Assembly (NCBI GenBank): GCA_013203085.1
Contig: JABMQX010000577.1
Coordinates: forward strand, 1 to 9,426
Length of the DNA: 9,426 nucleotides
Direction: 5' to 3'
DNA from: a bacterium
Lineage (GTDB): Bacteria > Auribacterota > JABMQX01
Each line of letters begins with the position of its first letter. Within the stretch, counting starts at the first letter, position 1. The notes beneath the pieces were generated by a model, which did not search any database, had not been told where the DNA came from, and worked only from the letters and a program-made list of their open reading frames with translations. This document shows, piece after piece, positions 1-6,556 of this stretch. The translations under genes and the position numbers were made by a program.

Positions 1-666
1 AAGAATCGGACGGCGGCAACTGGTTTCCCGCTGTATTACCACTATAAGGTCTCGCGGGCGTTCCTCGACGCGGCTAATGCAGACAGTTGGGCGAGCCTTT
101 CGCTGAGTGCGGCAAGCGTATCGGCGTCCGCCGAGTTGCGAGTGTTCGGGTCGCAAAATTCGGAGCACGCGTATTTATATGCCCGGGACGTTGACAACGG
201 GTTCGGCACGGGAAGTGAGCCGGGGGACATCGCCGGGCGCACGCTCAGCGGAAAGACCATTACGCTATCCGGAATGTCGCCGGACACTGAATTTGAAGCG
301 ACGTATTACGATACCTGGGATGCGACAACCCCTCTGGGGACGCTGGGACTCGAGTCAGGCTCCTCGTCCGCGGCGGGGAGTCTTACGCTTCATCTGCCTT
401 CATTTCAACGAGACCTGGCTGTTGTAGTCGGGAAGCCAGTTCCAACCATCACCCCGGATATCACCGAGGCTACATTGCACGACGATGTGTTAACGATTAC
501 GTGGACAGATTTTTGGCGGGGGTATTACGTCGTGCAATCGGCCGACACGCCCCCCGGTCCGTGGAAGATTGAAACGGATTCCGTGATGGGCACTTCTTGG
601 AAATCCGGCAGTCTTGAGGGAGTGCCGAGAAAGTTTTTCAGGGTGATGAAAGGAAGGGAGAAGTGA
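1..666 (+). CDS. C-terminal part of a secreted, probable glycoside-hydrolase-like protein (5' truncated by window)
   Basis: The reading frame is open from the first base and ends at TGA 664-666, giving 221 visible residues; the start lies outside the window. The segment around residues 45-140 reads like the small beta-sandwich that follows the catalytic domain in many bacterial glycoside hydrolases. It has ELRVFG, then HAYLYARDVDN, then a turn-rich GKTITLSGMSPDTEFEATYY and DTWDATTPLG, resembling the 'gl.pg.Y.v.wyDt.tG' pattern of that domain. The last ~75 residues are Thr/Ser rich and end in PGPWKIETDS...RKFFRVMKG, resembling the short W...F[FY]RV tails common on exported proteins of Verrucomicrobia-like bacteria. 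No catalytic domain is visible, so the enzyme class is unknown. It ends 44 nt before the secretin start, so the two could share a transcript. Presence of a coding region is near certain; the glycoside hydrolase assignment is only moderate. Confidence 0.7.
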   Translation, partial: KNRTAATGFPLYYHYKVSRAFLDAANADSWASLSLSAASVSASAELRVFGSQNSEHAYLYARDVDNGFGTGSEPGDIAGRTLSGKTITLSGMSPDTEFEATYYDTWDATTPLGTLGLESGSSSAAGSLTLHLPSFQRDLAVVVGKPVPTITPDITEATLHDDVLTITWTDFWRGYYVVQSADTPPGPWKIETDSVMGTSWKSGSLEGVPRKFFRVMKGREK

Positions 667-695
667 AACACACAATTACTTCCTGTTTGCTCCAC

Positions 696-703
696 GAGAG
701 AGG
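696..703 (+). promoter_or_regulatory. Ribosome binding site of the secretin gene
   Basis: GAGAGAGGA-type purine run with 7 nt to ATG 711. It favours ATG 711 over the in-frame GTG at 663, because only the ATG start places a typical signal peptide (KK, then a run of Leu/Ala) at the N-terminus. The GTG overlaps the stop of the upstream gene and has its purine run only about 3 nt away. Confidence 0.6.
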
Positions 704-710
704 ACAAACC

Positions 711-2060
711 ATGACGAAAAAGGCACCTAAATGGATGATTGCCCTGCTGGCGGCAGCGGTCGCTCTGGCGGGCAATCTCAGAGCGCCTGCGGAGGGTGAG
801 AGCGAAGGTCCTTCGTTGATAAGCAATGTTTTCTTCGATACAGACATCCGCCAGGCGCTCCAGGACATCGCGTCGCAGGCGAGTGTAGCAATCATACCCG
901 GGCCGGACGTGACAGGACTTGTAACGTGTGACCTCCAGGATGTGCCGCTGGACAGGGCGCTCCGGCTCGTGCTCGCCGGCACAGGCTACGTGGTGAAAAA
1001 GACGCCGGATTACTACCTGGTTTGCTCCTCAGACCCGAGCAGCGCATCGTTTCCTTTGATAAGCGAAACTCGCCTGATGAAACTCAATTATGTGAAAGCC
1101 GAAACTGCTGCGAAGCTGATTTCCTCAAGCTTCAAGGACTATGTGCAAGCAGACACCGAGAAGAACAATGTATGTATTACAGCCCCGCAAGGAATGATGG
1201 AGCGGATCGTGGCGGACCTCAAACTGATTGATCAACCCTCGCCGCAGGTCATGCTCGACGCTCGTATTGTCGTCCTGGAAAGTAGCGGTCTGCTTAACTT
1301 AGGACTCAAATGGAATTGGCCTCAGGCTGAAGGGGGTATCTTTTCCGAGTCCGGTCTTCACGGGGACCCCGACCGAACAGGAGCCAACTGGCCCTGGGGC
1401 GTGCAAATAGGATACACGCCGGACGCGGAATTCACGAATGCACTGCTTTTGACCCTCAGTCTTCTTCGCCAAAACGACGATGCAACGGTGATTGCCAACC
1501 CGCAGGTGATGGTTCAAGACTGCGAAGAAGCCCAAATCAATGTAACAACCGAGGAGTACTTCAAGATCCTCACTGAGGAAATGTACTACGTCCGCTCCAC
1601 ACTCGAGAAGATCGAAGTCGGTACGCGGCTCAAAATCACCCCCAGAATCGGAGAGAACGATAAAATAACTCTGGTAATTAGCATCGAAGTCAGCGACGTA
1701 ATCGCTCGCGGAGAAGACAACCTGCCGGTGGTCACTCGCCGCACGGCAGACAGCACGGTTCGAGTCGAGAACGGCGGGACCGTTGCTGTGGCAGGGTTGG
1801 TGGACAATCGCACCAGGCTGAGCCGGAGTCGAGTTCCGGGGCTGGGGGCCATTCCATTTCTCGGTCAGCCGTTTCGCCATGATTCGAGCGGGGAGTCTTC
1901 GCGGCAAGTAGCCGTCTTCATAACCGCGAGGCTCTTACCAGAAGGCGAAGAGGCGCTTCCCGAAACGCCGGCGGCTCGTCGCCCAATCCAGCCGATCGGG
2001 AAAGAATTCAGGAAGGAACTGGAAGCGAGTCTCGCACGCGCTCGCCAGGGAGGAGAATAG
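711..2060 (+). CDS. Secretin (GspD/PilQ superfamily) outer-membrane channel protein, short form
   Basis: Predicted outer-membrane channel subunit of a type II secretion or type IV pilus kind of machine, 449 residues from ATG 711. Residues 1-27 form a signal peptide (TKKAPKW, hydrophobic core, cleavage near AGNLRAPA). Residues ~36-100 resemble the secretin/TonB short N-terminal (STN) domain (VFFDTDIRQALQDIASQ, VPLDRALRLVL). Residues ~121-180 resemble the secretin N1/NolW fold (MKLNYVKAETAAKLI, VCITAP). Residues ~182-405 are the secretin barrel domain, with VIANPQV, EVGTRLKITPRI, the glycine of GTVAVAGLVD, and the family signature VPGLGAIPFLGQPFR at 375-389 followed by VAVFITARL. It is shorter than full PilQ or GspD and lacks AMIN or extra N-domains. 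A lipoprotein follows after 3 nt. No ATPase, pilin or inner-membrane platform gene is in the window, so the system it serves cannot be named. The family call is firm; the subtype is open. Confidence 0.9.
   Translation: MTKKAPKWMIALLAAAVALAGNLRAPAEGESEGPSLISNVFFDTDIRQALQDIASQASVAIIPGPDVTGLVTCDLQDVPLDRALRLVLAGTGYVVKKTPDYYLVCSSDPSSASFPLISETRLMKLNYVKAETAAKLISSSFKDYVQADTEKNNVCITAPQGMMERIVADLKLIDQPSPQVMLDARIVVLESSGLLNLGLKWNWPQAEGGIFSESGLHGDPDRTGANWPWGVQIGYTPDAEFTNALLLTLSLLRQNDDATVIANPQVMVQDCEEAQINVTTEEYFKILTEEMYYVRSTLEKIEVGTRLKITPRIGENDKITLVISIEVSDVIARGEDNLPVVTRRTADSTVRVENGGTVAVAGLVDNRTRLSRSRVPGLGAIPFLGQPFRHDSSGESSRQVAVFITARLLPEGEEALPETPAARRPIQPIGKEFRKELEASLARARQGGE
2047..2055 (+). promoter_or_regulatory. 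Ribosome binding site of the lipoprotein gene, inside the secretin 3' end
   Basis: AGGGAGGAG, a strong Shine-Dalgarno match, 8 nt upstream of ATG 2064. It lies within the last codons of the secretin gene, which supports a shared transcript. Confidence 0.7.
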
Positions 2061-2063
2061 AAT

Positions 2064-2420
2064 ATGAGGTCCGGAAATCGCCGATCCATTAAGATAGTGG
2101 GTTCCGCTGTTTTGATCCTTCTAGCGATCCACACGGTTGGTTGTACGCGCCTTCAAGTGAGGTCTTTGCCCAATCGCGACGTTGTGGGTCTTGACGCGGA
2201 TGCTGTTGTCGCGCTCATGCAACGAGCGGGCTTCCCCGATGAGCAGATTCTCGATCTCGGAACTGACCTTCGCAACAGTCTCGCTCGGCAGGGGGCTGCG
2301 CAGGTACGGGTGGGCAGAAAGACGGAAGCCATTTTCGCCGTCCACGGCCCCTATATTCACGTCAGCAGCCGACAGAGGAATGGCTTCATGTACAACACAG
2401 AAACAGGCGAGATCCGCTGA
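2064..2420 (+). CDS. Small predicted lipoprotein downstream of the secretin; function unknown
   Basis: 118 residues. The start ATG follows the secretin stop by 3 nt and has a strong ribosome binding site. The N-terminus has Arg/Lys residues (MRSGNRRSIK), a hydrophobic stretch (VGSAVLILLAI) and a lipobox-like HTVGC with Cys27. That is acceptable for signal peptidase II although Thr at -3 is not the preferred Leu. The mature part contains an acidic helical segment (LDADAVVALMQRAGF, EQILDLGTDLRNSLARQG) and a beta-rich end (AIFAVHGPYIHVSSRQRNGF, MYNTETG). I do not recognise a named family. Small outer-membrane lipoproteins next to secretins can be pilotins that help the secretin reach or assemble in the outer membrane. 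That role is inferred from position only. The reading frame is certain to be plausible coding sequence; its function is not assigned. Confidence 0.8.
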   Translation: MRSGNRRSIKIVGSAVLILLAIHTVGCTRLQVRSLPNRDVVGLDADAVVALMQRAGFPDEQILDLGTDLRNSLARQGAAQVRVGRKTEAIFAVHGPYIHVSSRQRNGFMYNTETGEIR

Positions 2421-2542
2421 CTCTCCTCACACCACAGCGCGCAGCAGGAGGAGCACCACCGCACGGAGACGTTTAAGGAGGAATTCGGGAGTTCCTGAAG
2501 AGGTACAGGGTGCAGTACGACGAACGGTATGTGTGGGACTGA
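2421..2542 (+). pseudogene. C-terminal remnant of a REP-associated (Y1/IS200-like) transposase, frameshifted
   Basis: Immediately after the lipoprotein stop, and in its frame, the DNA reads SSHHSAQQEE then HHRTETFKEEF up to base 2486. Shifting by one base continues as REFLKRYRVQYDERYVWD followed by TGA 2540-2542. Joined, this matches the typical end of RAYT/Y1-family transposases (HHR..sFqeEfr.fL.r..v.yDerYvWD). A single missing base near 2486-2488 (expected TTC CGG, seen TTCGG) explains the frame change. The catalytic HUH and Tyr parts are absent, so it is a dead fragment. Family recognition is from memory of the conserved tail; no alignment was run. Confidence 0.72.
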
Positions 2543-2640
2543 TTCATGTCGCCCCTTCAGGGCTGTTCCGTGTTGCGGTCAAGGTTTCCGAGAGCGTTGC
2601 CCTGGGCTATAGTATTTCGCCCTTGCAAGACTTTTTGGAT
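2543..2640 (+). repeat. REP-like palindromic element next to the transposase remnant
   Basis: Directly after the remnant stop lie short GC-rich hairpins. One is CGCCCCTTCAGGGC at about 2551-2564 (stem GCCC/GGGC). A second is GCCCTGGGC at about 2600-2608, followed by CTATAGTATTTCGCCC at about 2608-2623. The CGCCC...CAGGGC and GTTGCCCTGGGCTA...TATTTCGCCC pattern is one I know from dispersed REP elements that travel with RAYT genes. Strand is arbitrary for a palindrome. The boundaries are approximate. Confidence 0.55.
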
Positions 2641-2909
2641 GGTGAGGCATTCCGCGACGCAATGGTTCTGGCTCGTGTACACGGAGTCCTTCTCACCTTC
2701 TTCTCTGCGCCTTTGCGTTATCCTCTTATTCCCTTCTTCCCTCCTGCAATTCGCTATCCGCCCGAGACTCAGGCCTTGCCCCCGCAGGAAAACGCTTGTT
2801 GCAATTTCCAGTTACTTTCGTTACCGTTCGGAAAAACGAATCACACCGAAAATGGAAGGATTCTTTCTCTTAAACCAACCGGATTCGAGCGGAGAAGCAC
2901 AATAAGAAA
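2641..2909. other. Non-coding stretch with repeat-like debris upstream of the dehydrogenase
   Basis: No convincing gene is seen on either strand. The part around 2685-2755 is pyrimidine rich on the + strand and includes TCTCTGCGCCTTTGCGTTAT. Its complement (ATAACGCAAAGGCGCAGAGA) resembles a common dispersed intergenic motif. Nothing clear is seen between 2760 and 2890; a TTGCAA/TACCGT pair near 2799-2827 is too weak to call as a promoter. Confidence 0.4.
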
Positions 2910-3950
2910 ATGAAAGCAGCTTACCTGGTAGCCAGGGAAAAATTCGACATCCGGGAGATCCCCGAACCCCGGATAGAAAATGAGAGGGACGTTCTCGTCA
3001 AGCTTTGCTCGTCAGGTGTCTGCGGCTCTGACATTCACAACTACAAGGAGGGGAGAACAGGGTCGCTCGAGGTCACATTTCCGATGATCCTGGGACACGA
3101 GTGTTCGGCGGTCGTTGAAAAGGTGGGCAAGGCGGTCACGAAAGTCAAGCCCGGAGACCGCGTGGCAATCGAGCCTGCGGTTACCTGTGACCGTTGCGAA
3201 GAGTGCCTCAGCGGCAGACAGAACCTCTGCAAGGATGTGCGGTTTCTGTCCGTTCCCGGCGGGCTCGAAGGATGCCTCAAAGAGTACATGGTGATGCCCG
3301 AAGCGAACGTCATCCTCCTGCCCAAGGAGCTCACGTTCGAGGACGCGGTTGTGCTCGAACCGTTGTCCGTATGCGCATACGCCGTGAATCTGGCCCAGAT
3401 AAAACCGGGCGATAGCATCGCCGTTCTCGGCTCAGGCCCCATCGGCCTTCTGACGCTGGAAGTCGCAAACACTTCCGGAGCGGCGTTGTCTTTCGCAACC
3501 GACATCGTCAAGGAGCGGGTGGAAATGGCCTTGCGCCTCGGCGCGACGCATTCCCTCAATCCGAATGAGACGGACGTGGTAAGGGAAATCCTCGATGCCA
3601 CCCACGGCAGAGGCGTGGACGCTGTGCTCGAGTGCGCCGGAGAGCAGGACACGGTCAACCAAGGTCTGGAGGTTCTTCGGGCGGGGGGAAAGTTCATCCT
3701 TATCGGAATCCCCGGAGGGGCTACCGAGTATGTTTTGCAGACCGACATCTGGCGACGGAAGGAATTGACGGTCGTGTACGTCCGCAGGCAGGTCCATTAC
3801 ATGGAAAGGGCCCTTAACCTCGTGAAAGCGGGCAAAATTGACATTCGCTCACTCGTCACGCACCGTTTTCCTCTGGAAAAGACAAACGACGCTTACGAGC
3901 TGGTCTCGACTTACAAAGACGGCGTTGTCAAAGCGATTATCAACATCTGA
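2910..3950 (+). CDS. Zinc-dependent medium-chain dehydrogenase, sorbitol/threonine dehydrogenase-like
   Basis: 346-residue NAD(P)-dependent polyol or alcohol dehydrogenase of the medium-chain (MDR) superfamily, probably cytosolic, oxidising a sugar alcohol or similar secondary alcohol. The N-terminal GroES-like domain carries the catalytic zinc ligands: Cys38 in GVCGSDIH, His63-Glu64 in GHE, and Glu150 in EPLSV. The structural zinc loop has four cysteines at 93, 96, 99 and 107. The Rossmann domain has GSGPIG at 174-179, and Asp198 lies at the end of the next strand, which favours NAD over NADP. Length is typical for the family. The ATG at 2910 has only a GGAG about 15 nt upstream, so its ribosome binding site is weak. 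The preceding 490 bp are repeat debris, so its promoter probably lies there. The exact substrate (sorbitol, L-threonine, galactitol, other) cannot be read from sequence alone. Confidence 0.92.
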   Translation: MKAAYLVAREKFDIREIPEPRIENERDVLVKLCSSGVCGSDIHNYKEGRTGSLEVTFPMILGHECSAVVEKVGKAVTKVKPGDRVAIEPAVTCDRCEECLSGRQNLCKDVRFLSVPGGLEGCLKEYMVMPEANVILLPKELTFEDAVVLEPLSVCAYAVNLAQIKPGDSIAVLGSGPIGLLTLEVANTSGAALSFATDIVKERVEMALRLGATHSLNPNETDVVREILDATHGRGVDAVLECAGEQDTVNQGLEVLRAGGKFILIGIPGGATEYVLQTDIWRRKELTVVYVRRQVHYMERALNLVKAGKIDIRSLVTHRFPLEKTNDAYELVSTYKDGVVKAIINI

Positions 3951-4046
3951 TTTGGCAGTTATGACTCCGGCCTCAGTTCACTGATCGTGCCACCGAAAAG
4001 AGATCAGCAACAACCCCTCCATTTCACTTACATGCCACGAGGCGCC

Positions 4047-4565
4047 ATGACAACGGCTGGGAAAAACTTCTTCCTGACAGGTCCGCCGGGGATCGGCAAG
4101 ACTACAGTTATCCAAAAGACGATTCAGAAACTTACCGTGCCAGCCACCGGCTTCTACACTCGCGAAGACCGGCAGGGCGGACGAAGGGTCGGCTTCTCAA
4201 TCATCACCCTTGATGGAAAAAACGGAATCCTCGCTCACGTTCAGATCAGGGGGAAGTTTAGAGTAGGGCGATACACGGTGAATGTCGAGGATATCGAACG
4301 TGTGGCGGTGCCCGCGATGACGCCGAAATCGCCGCTCGACATAATCGTCATAGACGAAGTGGGGAAAATGGAGTGTTTCTCGCACGCCTTCCGCGAATCG
4401 CTCATCGCAGCTCTGGACGGTCCGAATACGCTCCTCGGCACCATCGCCGCCAGAGGCACGAATTTCATTGAGAGCATCAAAAGCCGCAAAGATGTGGCCA
4501 TCCTCGAGGTGAACCTCCGAAACAGGGATGAGCTGCCGGAGAAACTTGCGGCCATGTTGGCGTAG
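4047..4565 (+). CDS. THEP1-type P-loop nucleoside-triphosphatase
   Basis: 172 residues from ATG 4047. It belongs to the THEP1 family of small KAP-like P-loop NTPases, which hydrolyse ATP, GTP and other NTPs in vitro and whose cellular role is poorly known. The Walker A is GPPGIGKTT at residues 12-20, right at the N-terminus as usual. Next comes GFYTRE and RRVGF, which fits the family's 'GfyT.Ev' pattern, and then the Walker B signature DIIVIDEVGKME. The frame is open upstream to GTG 3987 with another ATG at 4032. I chose 4047 because it gives the family's normal short leader before the P-loop and has GAGG 4 nt upstream; the alternatives have no visible ribosome binding site. It lies 96 nt after the dehydrogenase stop and could be cotranscribed. 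The family is common in archaea and thermophiles and scattered in other bacteria. Confidence 0.88.
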   Translation: MTTAGKNFFLTGPPGIGKTTVIQKTIQKLTVPATGFYTREDRQGGRRVGFSIITLDGKNGILAHVQIRGKFRVGRYTVNVEDIERVAVPAMTPKSPLDIIVIDEVGKMECFSHAFRESLIAALDGPNTLLGTIAARGTNFIESIKSRKDVAILEVNLRNRDELPEKLAAMLA

Positions 4566-4587
4566 CAGAAGATGCTGATGCTCCGCA

Positions 4588-4606
4588 GTCTCCCGAAAAG
4601 GGAGAC
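4588..4606. terminator. Candidate bidirectional terminator hairpin between convergent genes
   Basis: A perfect 7-bp stem GTCTCCC/GGGAGAC encloses the loop GAAAA. It sits 23 nt after the THEP1 stop and 17 nt beyond the stop of the convergent asd gene. There is no T-run after the stem on either strand, so a classical intrinsic terminator is not proven. The position between two convergent gene ends is the main support. Confidence 0.5.
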
Positions 4607-4622
4607 CAAAGGAAGGACATAC

Positions 4623-5648
4623 TCACAGCGATGCAATTAGCCGCTCGGCGATCTGGATCGCGTTCAACGCCGCACCTTTCTTGAGATTATCGCTGACAAC
4701 CCACATGTCTATGCCGTTCGGGCAGGAGATGTCCTCGCGGATGCGGCCGACGAACACCTCGTCCCTTCCCGCGGCTTGTGTGGCAAGGGGGTAAAGTTGA
4801 TTGCCGATGTCGTCAATGACCTTCACGCCTTCCGCAGCGGAAAGCAGCTCCCGCACTTCATCAGCGGTAATCTTCTTCTCGGTCTCGATGTTGACCGCTT
4901 CGCTGTGTCCCCTATCCACTGCAACTCGCACGCACGTGGCACTGACCATTATGGACTCGTCGTGGAACATCTTGCGGGTCTCATTGACCATTTTCATCTC
5001 CTCGTGCGTGTAGCCATTTTCGGCGAAGGCATCGGACTGAGGTATCTGGGGGAGGGCGTTGAAGGCTATCTGATGTGGGAAGACCGATGTCTCATAGCTC
5101 TTGCCATCCAGGAGCGCTTGTGTCTCATGATACATTTCATCAACCGCCCGGGCGCCCGCCCCTGAGACACTCTGAAATGTCGTTACAACGATCCGCTTGA
5201 TCCGAACGAGATCGTGGATGGGCTTGAGGGCAACAACCATCTGTATCGTCGAGCAGTTCGGGTTGGCGATAATCCCTTTGTGCCAGGCAAGGTCTTCGGG
5301 GTTGACCTCCGGCACGACCAAAGGCACGTCCGGGTCCATCCGGAAAGCGCTCGTGTTGTCTATCACGACAGCCTCTTTCGCCGCAATTGGTGCGAACTGC
5401 TTGCTGCGGCCCCCACCGGCGCTGAACAGCGCGATGTCAATGCCGTGGAACGAGTCCTCTCCAAGCACCTCCACGTCCACGTCTTCCCCGCCGAATTTCA
5501 GTTTCCTTCCCGGAATGCGAGCCGACGCCAGCAACCTGATTCGGTCAACCGGAAAATCCCGCTCGACGAGACCCGAAATCATTTCTTGACCGACAGCTCC
5601 GGTCGCTCCTACAACCGCCACATTGTACTTTTCTTTCTTGGTCAACAT
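4623..5648 (-). CDS. asd: Aspartate-semialdehyde dehydrogenase
   Basis: Reduces L-aspartyl-4-phosphate to L-aspartate-4-semialdehyde with NADPH, the branch-point step to lysine/diaminopimelate, threonine and methionine; cytosolic. 341 residues from ATG 5648. The N-terminal nucleotide-binding motif is VGATGAVG (13-20). FSAGGGRSKQFAP (75-87) and DNTSAFRM (97-104) are family motifs. The catalytic Cys132 lies in NPNCSTIQM, and QSVSGAG follows. The acid-base His is in RVAVDRGHSEAVNIE; many relatives have Pro where this has Ala. The C-terminus NGIDMWVVSDNLKKGAALNAIQIAE is typical. An in-frame TTG at 5669 would add 7 residues, but AGGAGG at 5660-5665 points to ATG 5648. It is the last gene of the leftward group, 181 nt after the S1-domain gene. 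All catalytic features are present. Confidence 0.96.
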   Translation of the reverse strand: MLTKKEKYNVAVVGATGAVGQEMISGLVERDFPVDRIRLLASARIPGRKLKFGGEDVDVEVLGEDSFHGIDIALFSAGGGRSKQFAPIAAKEAVVIDNTSAFRMDPDVPLVVPEVNPEDLAWHKGIIANPNCSTIQMVVALKPIHDLVRIKRIVVTTFQSVSGAGARAVDEMYHETQALLDGKSYETSVFPHQIAFNALPQIPQSDAFAENGYTHEEMKMVNETRKMFHDESIMVSATCVRVAVDRGHSEAVNIETEKKITADEVRELLSAAEGVKVIDDIGNQLYPLATQAAGRDEVFVGRIREDISCPNGIDMWVVSDNLKKGAALNAIQIAERLIASL

Positions 5649-5829
5649 TCTCCGCACAACCTCCTGCAACTATTCACATTCTTTTTCAACAACCTTCTGT
5701 TCTTCTCTATCGGCAATCCAATTGCGGCGCCGCCGGTCCACAGCCACCTCAGACGCCGAAAGGCCGCACGAAACCCCACTGTGAAGCAACTATCGAGGGA
5801 TTCGCCGCGTCGAACGACGGGGATGGGGA
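5649..5829. other. 181-nt spacer between the S1-domain gene and asd
   Basis: No gene is seen. It contains the 10-bp perfect palindrome GCGGCGCCGC at 5725-5734, flanked by GCAATCCAATTGC (a 5-bp stem), and a small CGTCG/CGACG stem at 5808-5819. These may form RNA structure in an asd leader. The conserved lysine-riboswitch core was looked for and not found. Confidence 0.4.
5660..5665 (-). promoter_or_regulatory. Ribosome binding site of asd
   Basis: AGGAGG on the minus strand, 11 nt before ATG 5648. It overlaps the codons that would follow the alternative TTG start at 5669, so it argues against that start. Confidence 0.55.
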
Positions 5830-6225
5830 CTACGACTTCAACGTGATATCGAGGTTCTTCTTAAACTCTTCTTCGAACGGGGTGAATTTGAAACCGCTGC
5901 TCCGCTTGGGCTTGTCTATCTTCTGGGGTTCTCTCTTCTTGCCCGAAATCTGCCTTTTGGCGAGTTTTATGGACAGGTCAATCTTCCCGTCTTCGCCAAT
6001 TGCCACCACTTTCGCCCTAATGCTATCCCCGACCTTCAGATGCTGTCGGATTTTGGTGACGTAGGAATCATCAATCTGCGAGATATGCACCAGCCCTTTC
6101 CTTCCATCGGGAAGCTTTACGAAGGCTCCGAAGGGGGCGATTCTCTTCACCGTCGCTTCGACGATGTCGCCTCTCCTGAGCTCCTCCTTCACCTCATCTT
6201 GTTTGTCCGGGGCTGCTTCTTCCAA
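5830..6225 (-). CDS. S1-domain RNA-binding protein, YabR-like
   Basis: 131 residues from TTG 6225. A single S1 RNA-binding domain spans residues ~16-90: LRRGDIVEATVKRIAPFGAF, then LPDGRKGLVHISQI, then HLKVGDSIRAKVVAIGEDGK and IDLSIKLAKR. It is followed by a basic linker and a short tail (FTPFEEEFKKNL). Length, domain position and the FEE-K tail agree with the YabR/general-stress-protein-13 group, which sits beside divIC in Firmicutes. It probably binds RNA or ribosomes in the cytosol; the exact role is not established. The frame is open upstream to TTG 6273. TTG 6225 was preferred because it lies 1 nt after the stop of the FtsB gene, with GGAGAG about 6 nt upstream, indicating translational coupling. 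Confidence 0.85.
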   Translation of the reverse strand: MEEAAPDKQDEVKEELRRGDIVEATVKRIAPFGAFVKLPDGRKGLVHISQIDDSYVTKIRQHLKVGDSIRAKVVAIGEDGKIDLSIKLAKRQISGKKREPQKIDKPKRSSGFKFTPFEEEFKKNLDITLKS

Positions 6226-6226
6226 G

Positions 6227-6556
6227 CTATCTCTCCGTGGACTTTTCGTCTTCCGGTGACTGGAAACGCACAATCACCTCGTCCGGCATCGCCACGCGCA
6301 GGTGCCGGCGGGCTGCTCGCTCGATCCCCTCCGAAGTGTCCATGCTGGCGATCTCTTTCTTTAGCGATGCATTGCGCGATTCTTGCTGCTGCTTCGAACG
6401 TTCCATCTCGACGATCCGCGCGCGCACGCCATCCAGCTCCTGGAAACCGGGCACAAGCACGTAAGCGCAGACAGCAATCACCGCAAACACACTCGCGGGA
6501 TAAATGAATTTCCACAGCCTGCTTCGCTTCTTCTTTTCTTTCCCTTTCTTCTTCAC
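6227..6556 (-). CDS. FtsB/DivIC-family septum formation protein
   Basis: 109 residues, a small bitopic inner-membrane protein of the divisome. In known members it pairs with FtsL and FtsQ/DivIB through a periplasmic coiled coil to activate septal wall synthesis. The sequence shows a very basic cytoplasmic start (KKKGKEKKKRSR, residues 2-13), one membrane helix (~17-36, FIYPASVFAVIAVCAYVLV), then a heptad-like coiled coil (~38-72, with LDGVRARIVEMERSKQQQES). A C-terminal GIERAARRHLRVAMPDEVIVRF fits the family's 'iE..AR..l..v.pgE.v' ending. It starts with GTG at 6556, sharing GTGA with the enolase stop, so translation is coupled to eno. Linkage of eno with ftsB is common in Proteobacteria, and divIC with yabR in Firmicutes; this locus shows both. 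Confidence 0.9.
   Translation of the reverse strand: MKKKGKEKKKRSRLWKFIYPASVFAVIAVCAYVLVPGFQELDGVRARIVEMERSKQQQESRNASLKKEIASMDTSEGIERAARRHLRVAMPDEVIVRFQSPEDEKSTER

Noticed and set aside
1299..1907. A 202-codon open frame antisense to the secretin
   Set aside because: The secretin signature on the + strand is unambiguous; the antisense frame has no domain, signal or ribosome binding site evidence.
2799..2827. TTGCAA with TACCGT 17 nt later as a promoter for the dehydrogenase
   Set aside because: The -10 matches only half of the consensus; chance occurrence is likely in this DNA.
2182..2913. A long open frame (243 codons) on the + strand across the lipoprotein gene and the following gap
   Set aside because: It overlaps the lipoprotein in another frame, runs through transposase and REP debris, and gives low-complexity Arg/Pro/Ser-rich protein with no domain pattern.
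3041..3748. A 235-codon open frame antisense to the dehydrogenase
   Set aside because: It mirrors a clear zinc dehydrogenase and has no recognisable motif of its own.
3981..4007. CTGATC/GATCAG inverted repeat before the THEP1 gene as a terminator or operator
   Set aside because: A 6-bp stem with a 15-nt loop and no T-run is too weak to call.
5649..5829. Possible lysine riboswitch upstream of asd
   Set aside because: The spacer length would fit, but the conserved AGAGGTGC-type core and associated motifs are not present.
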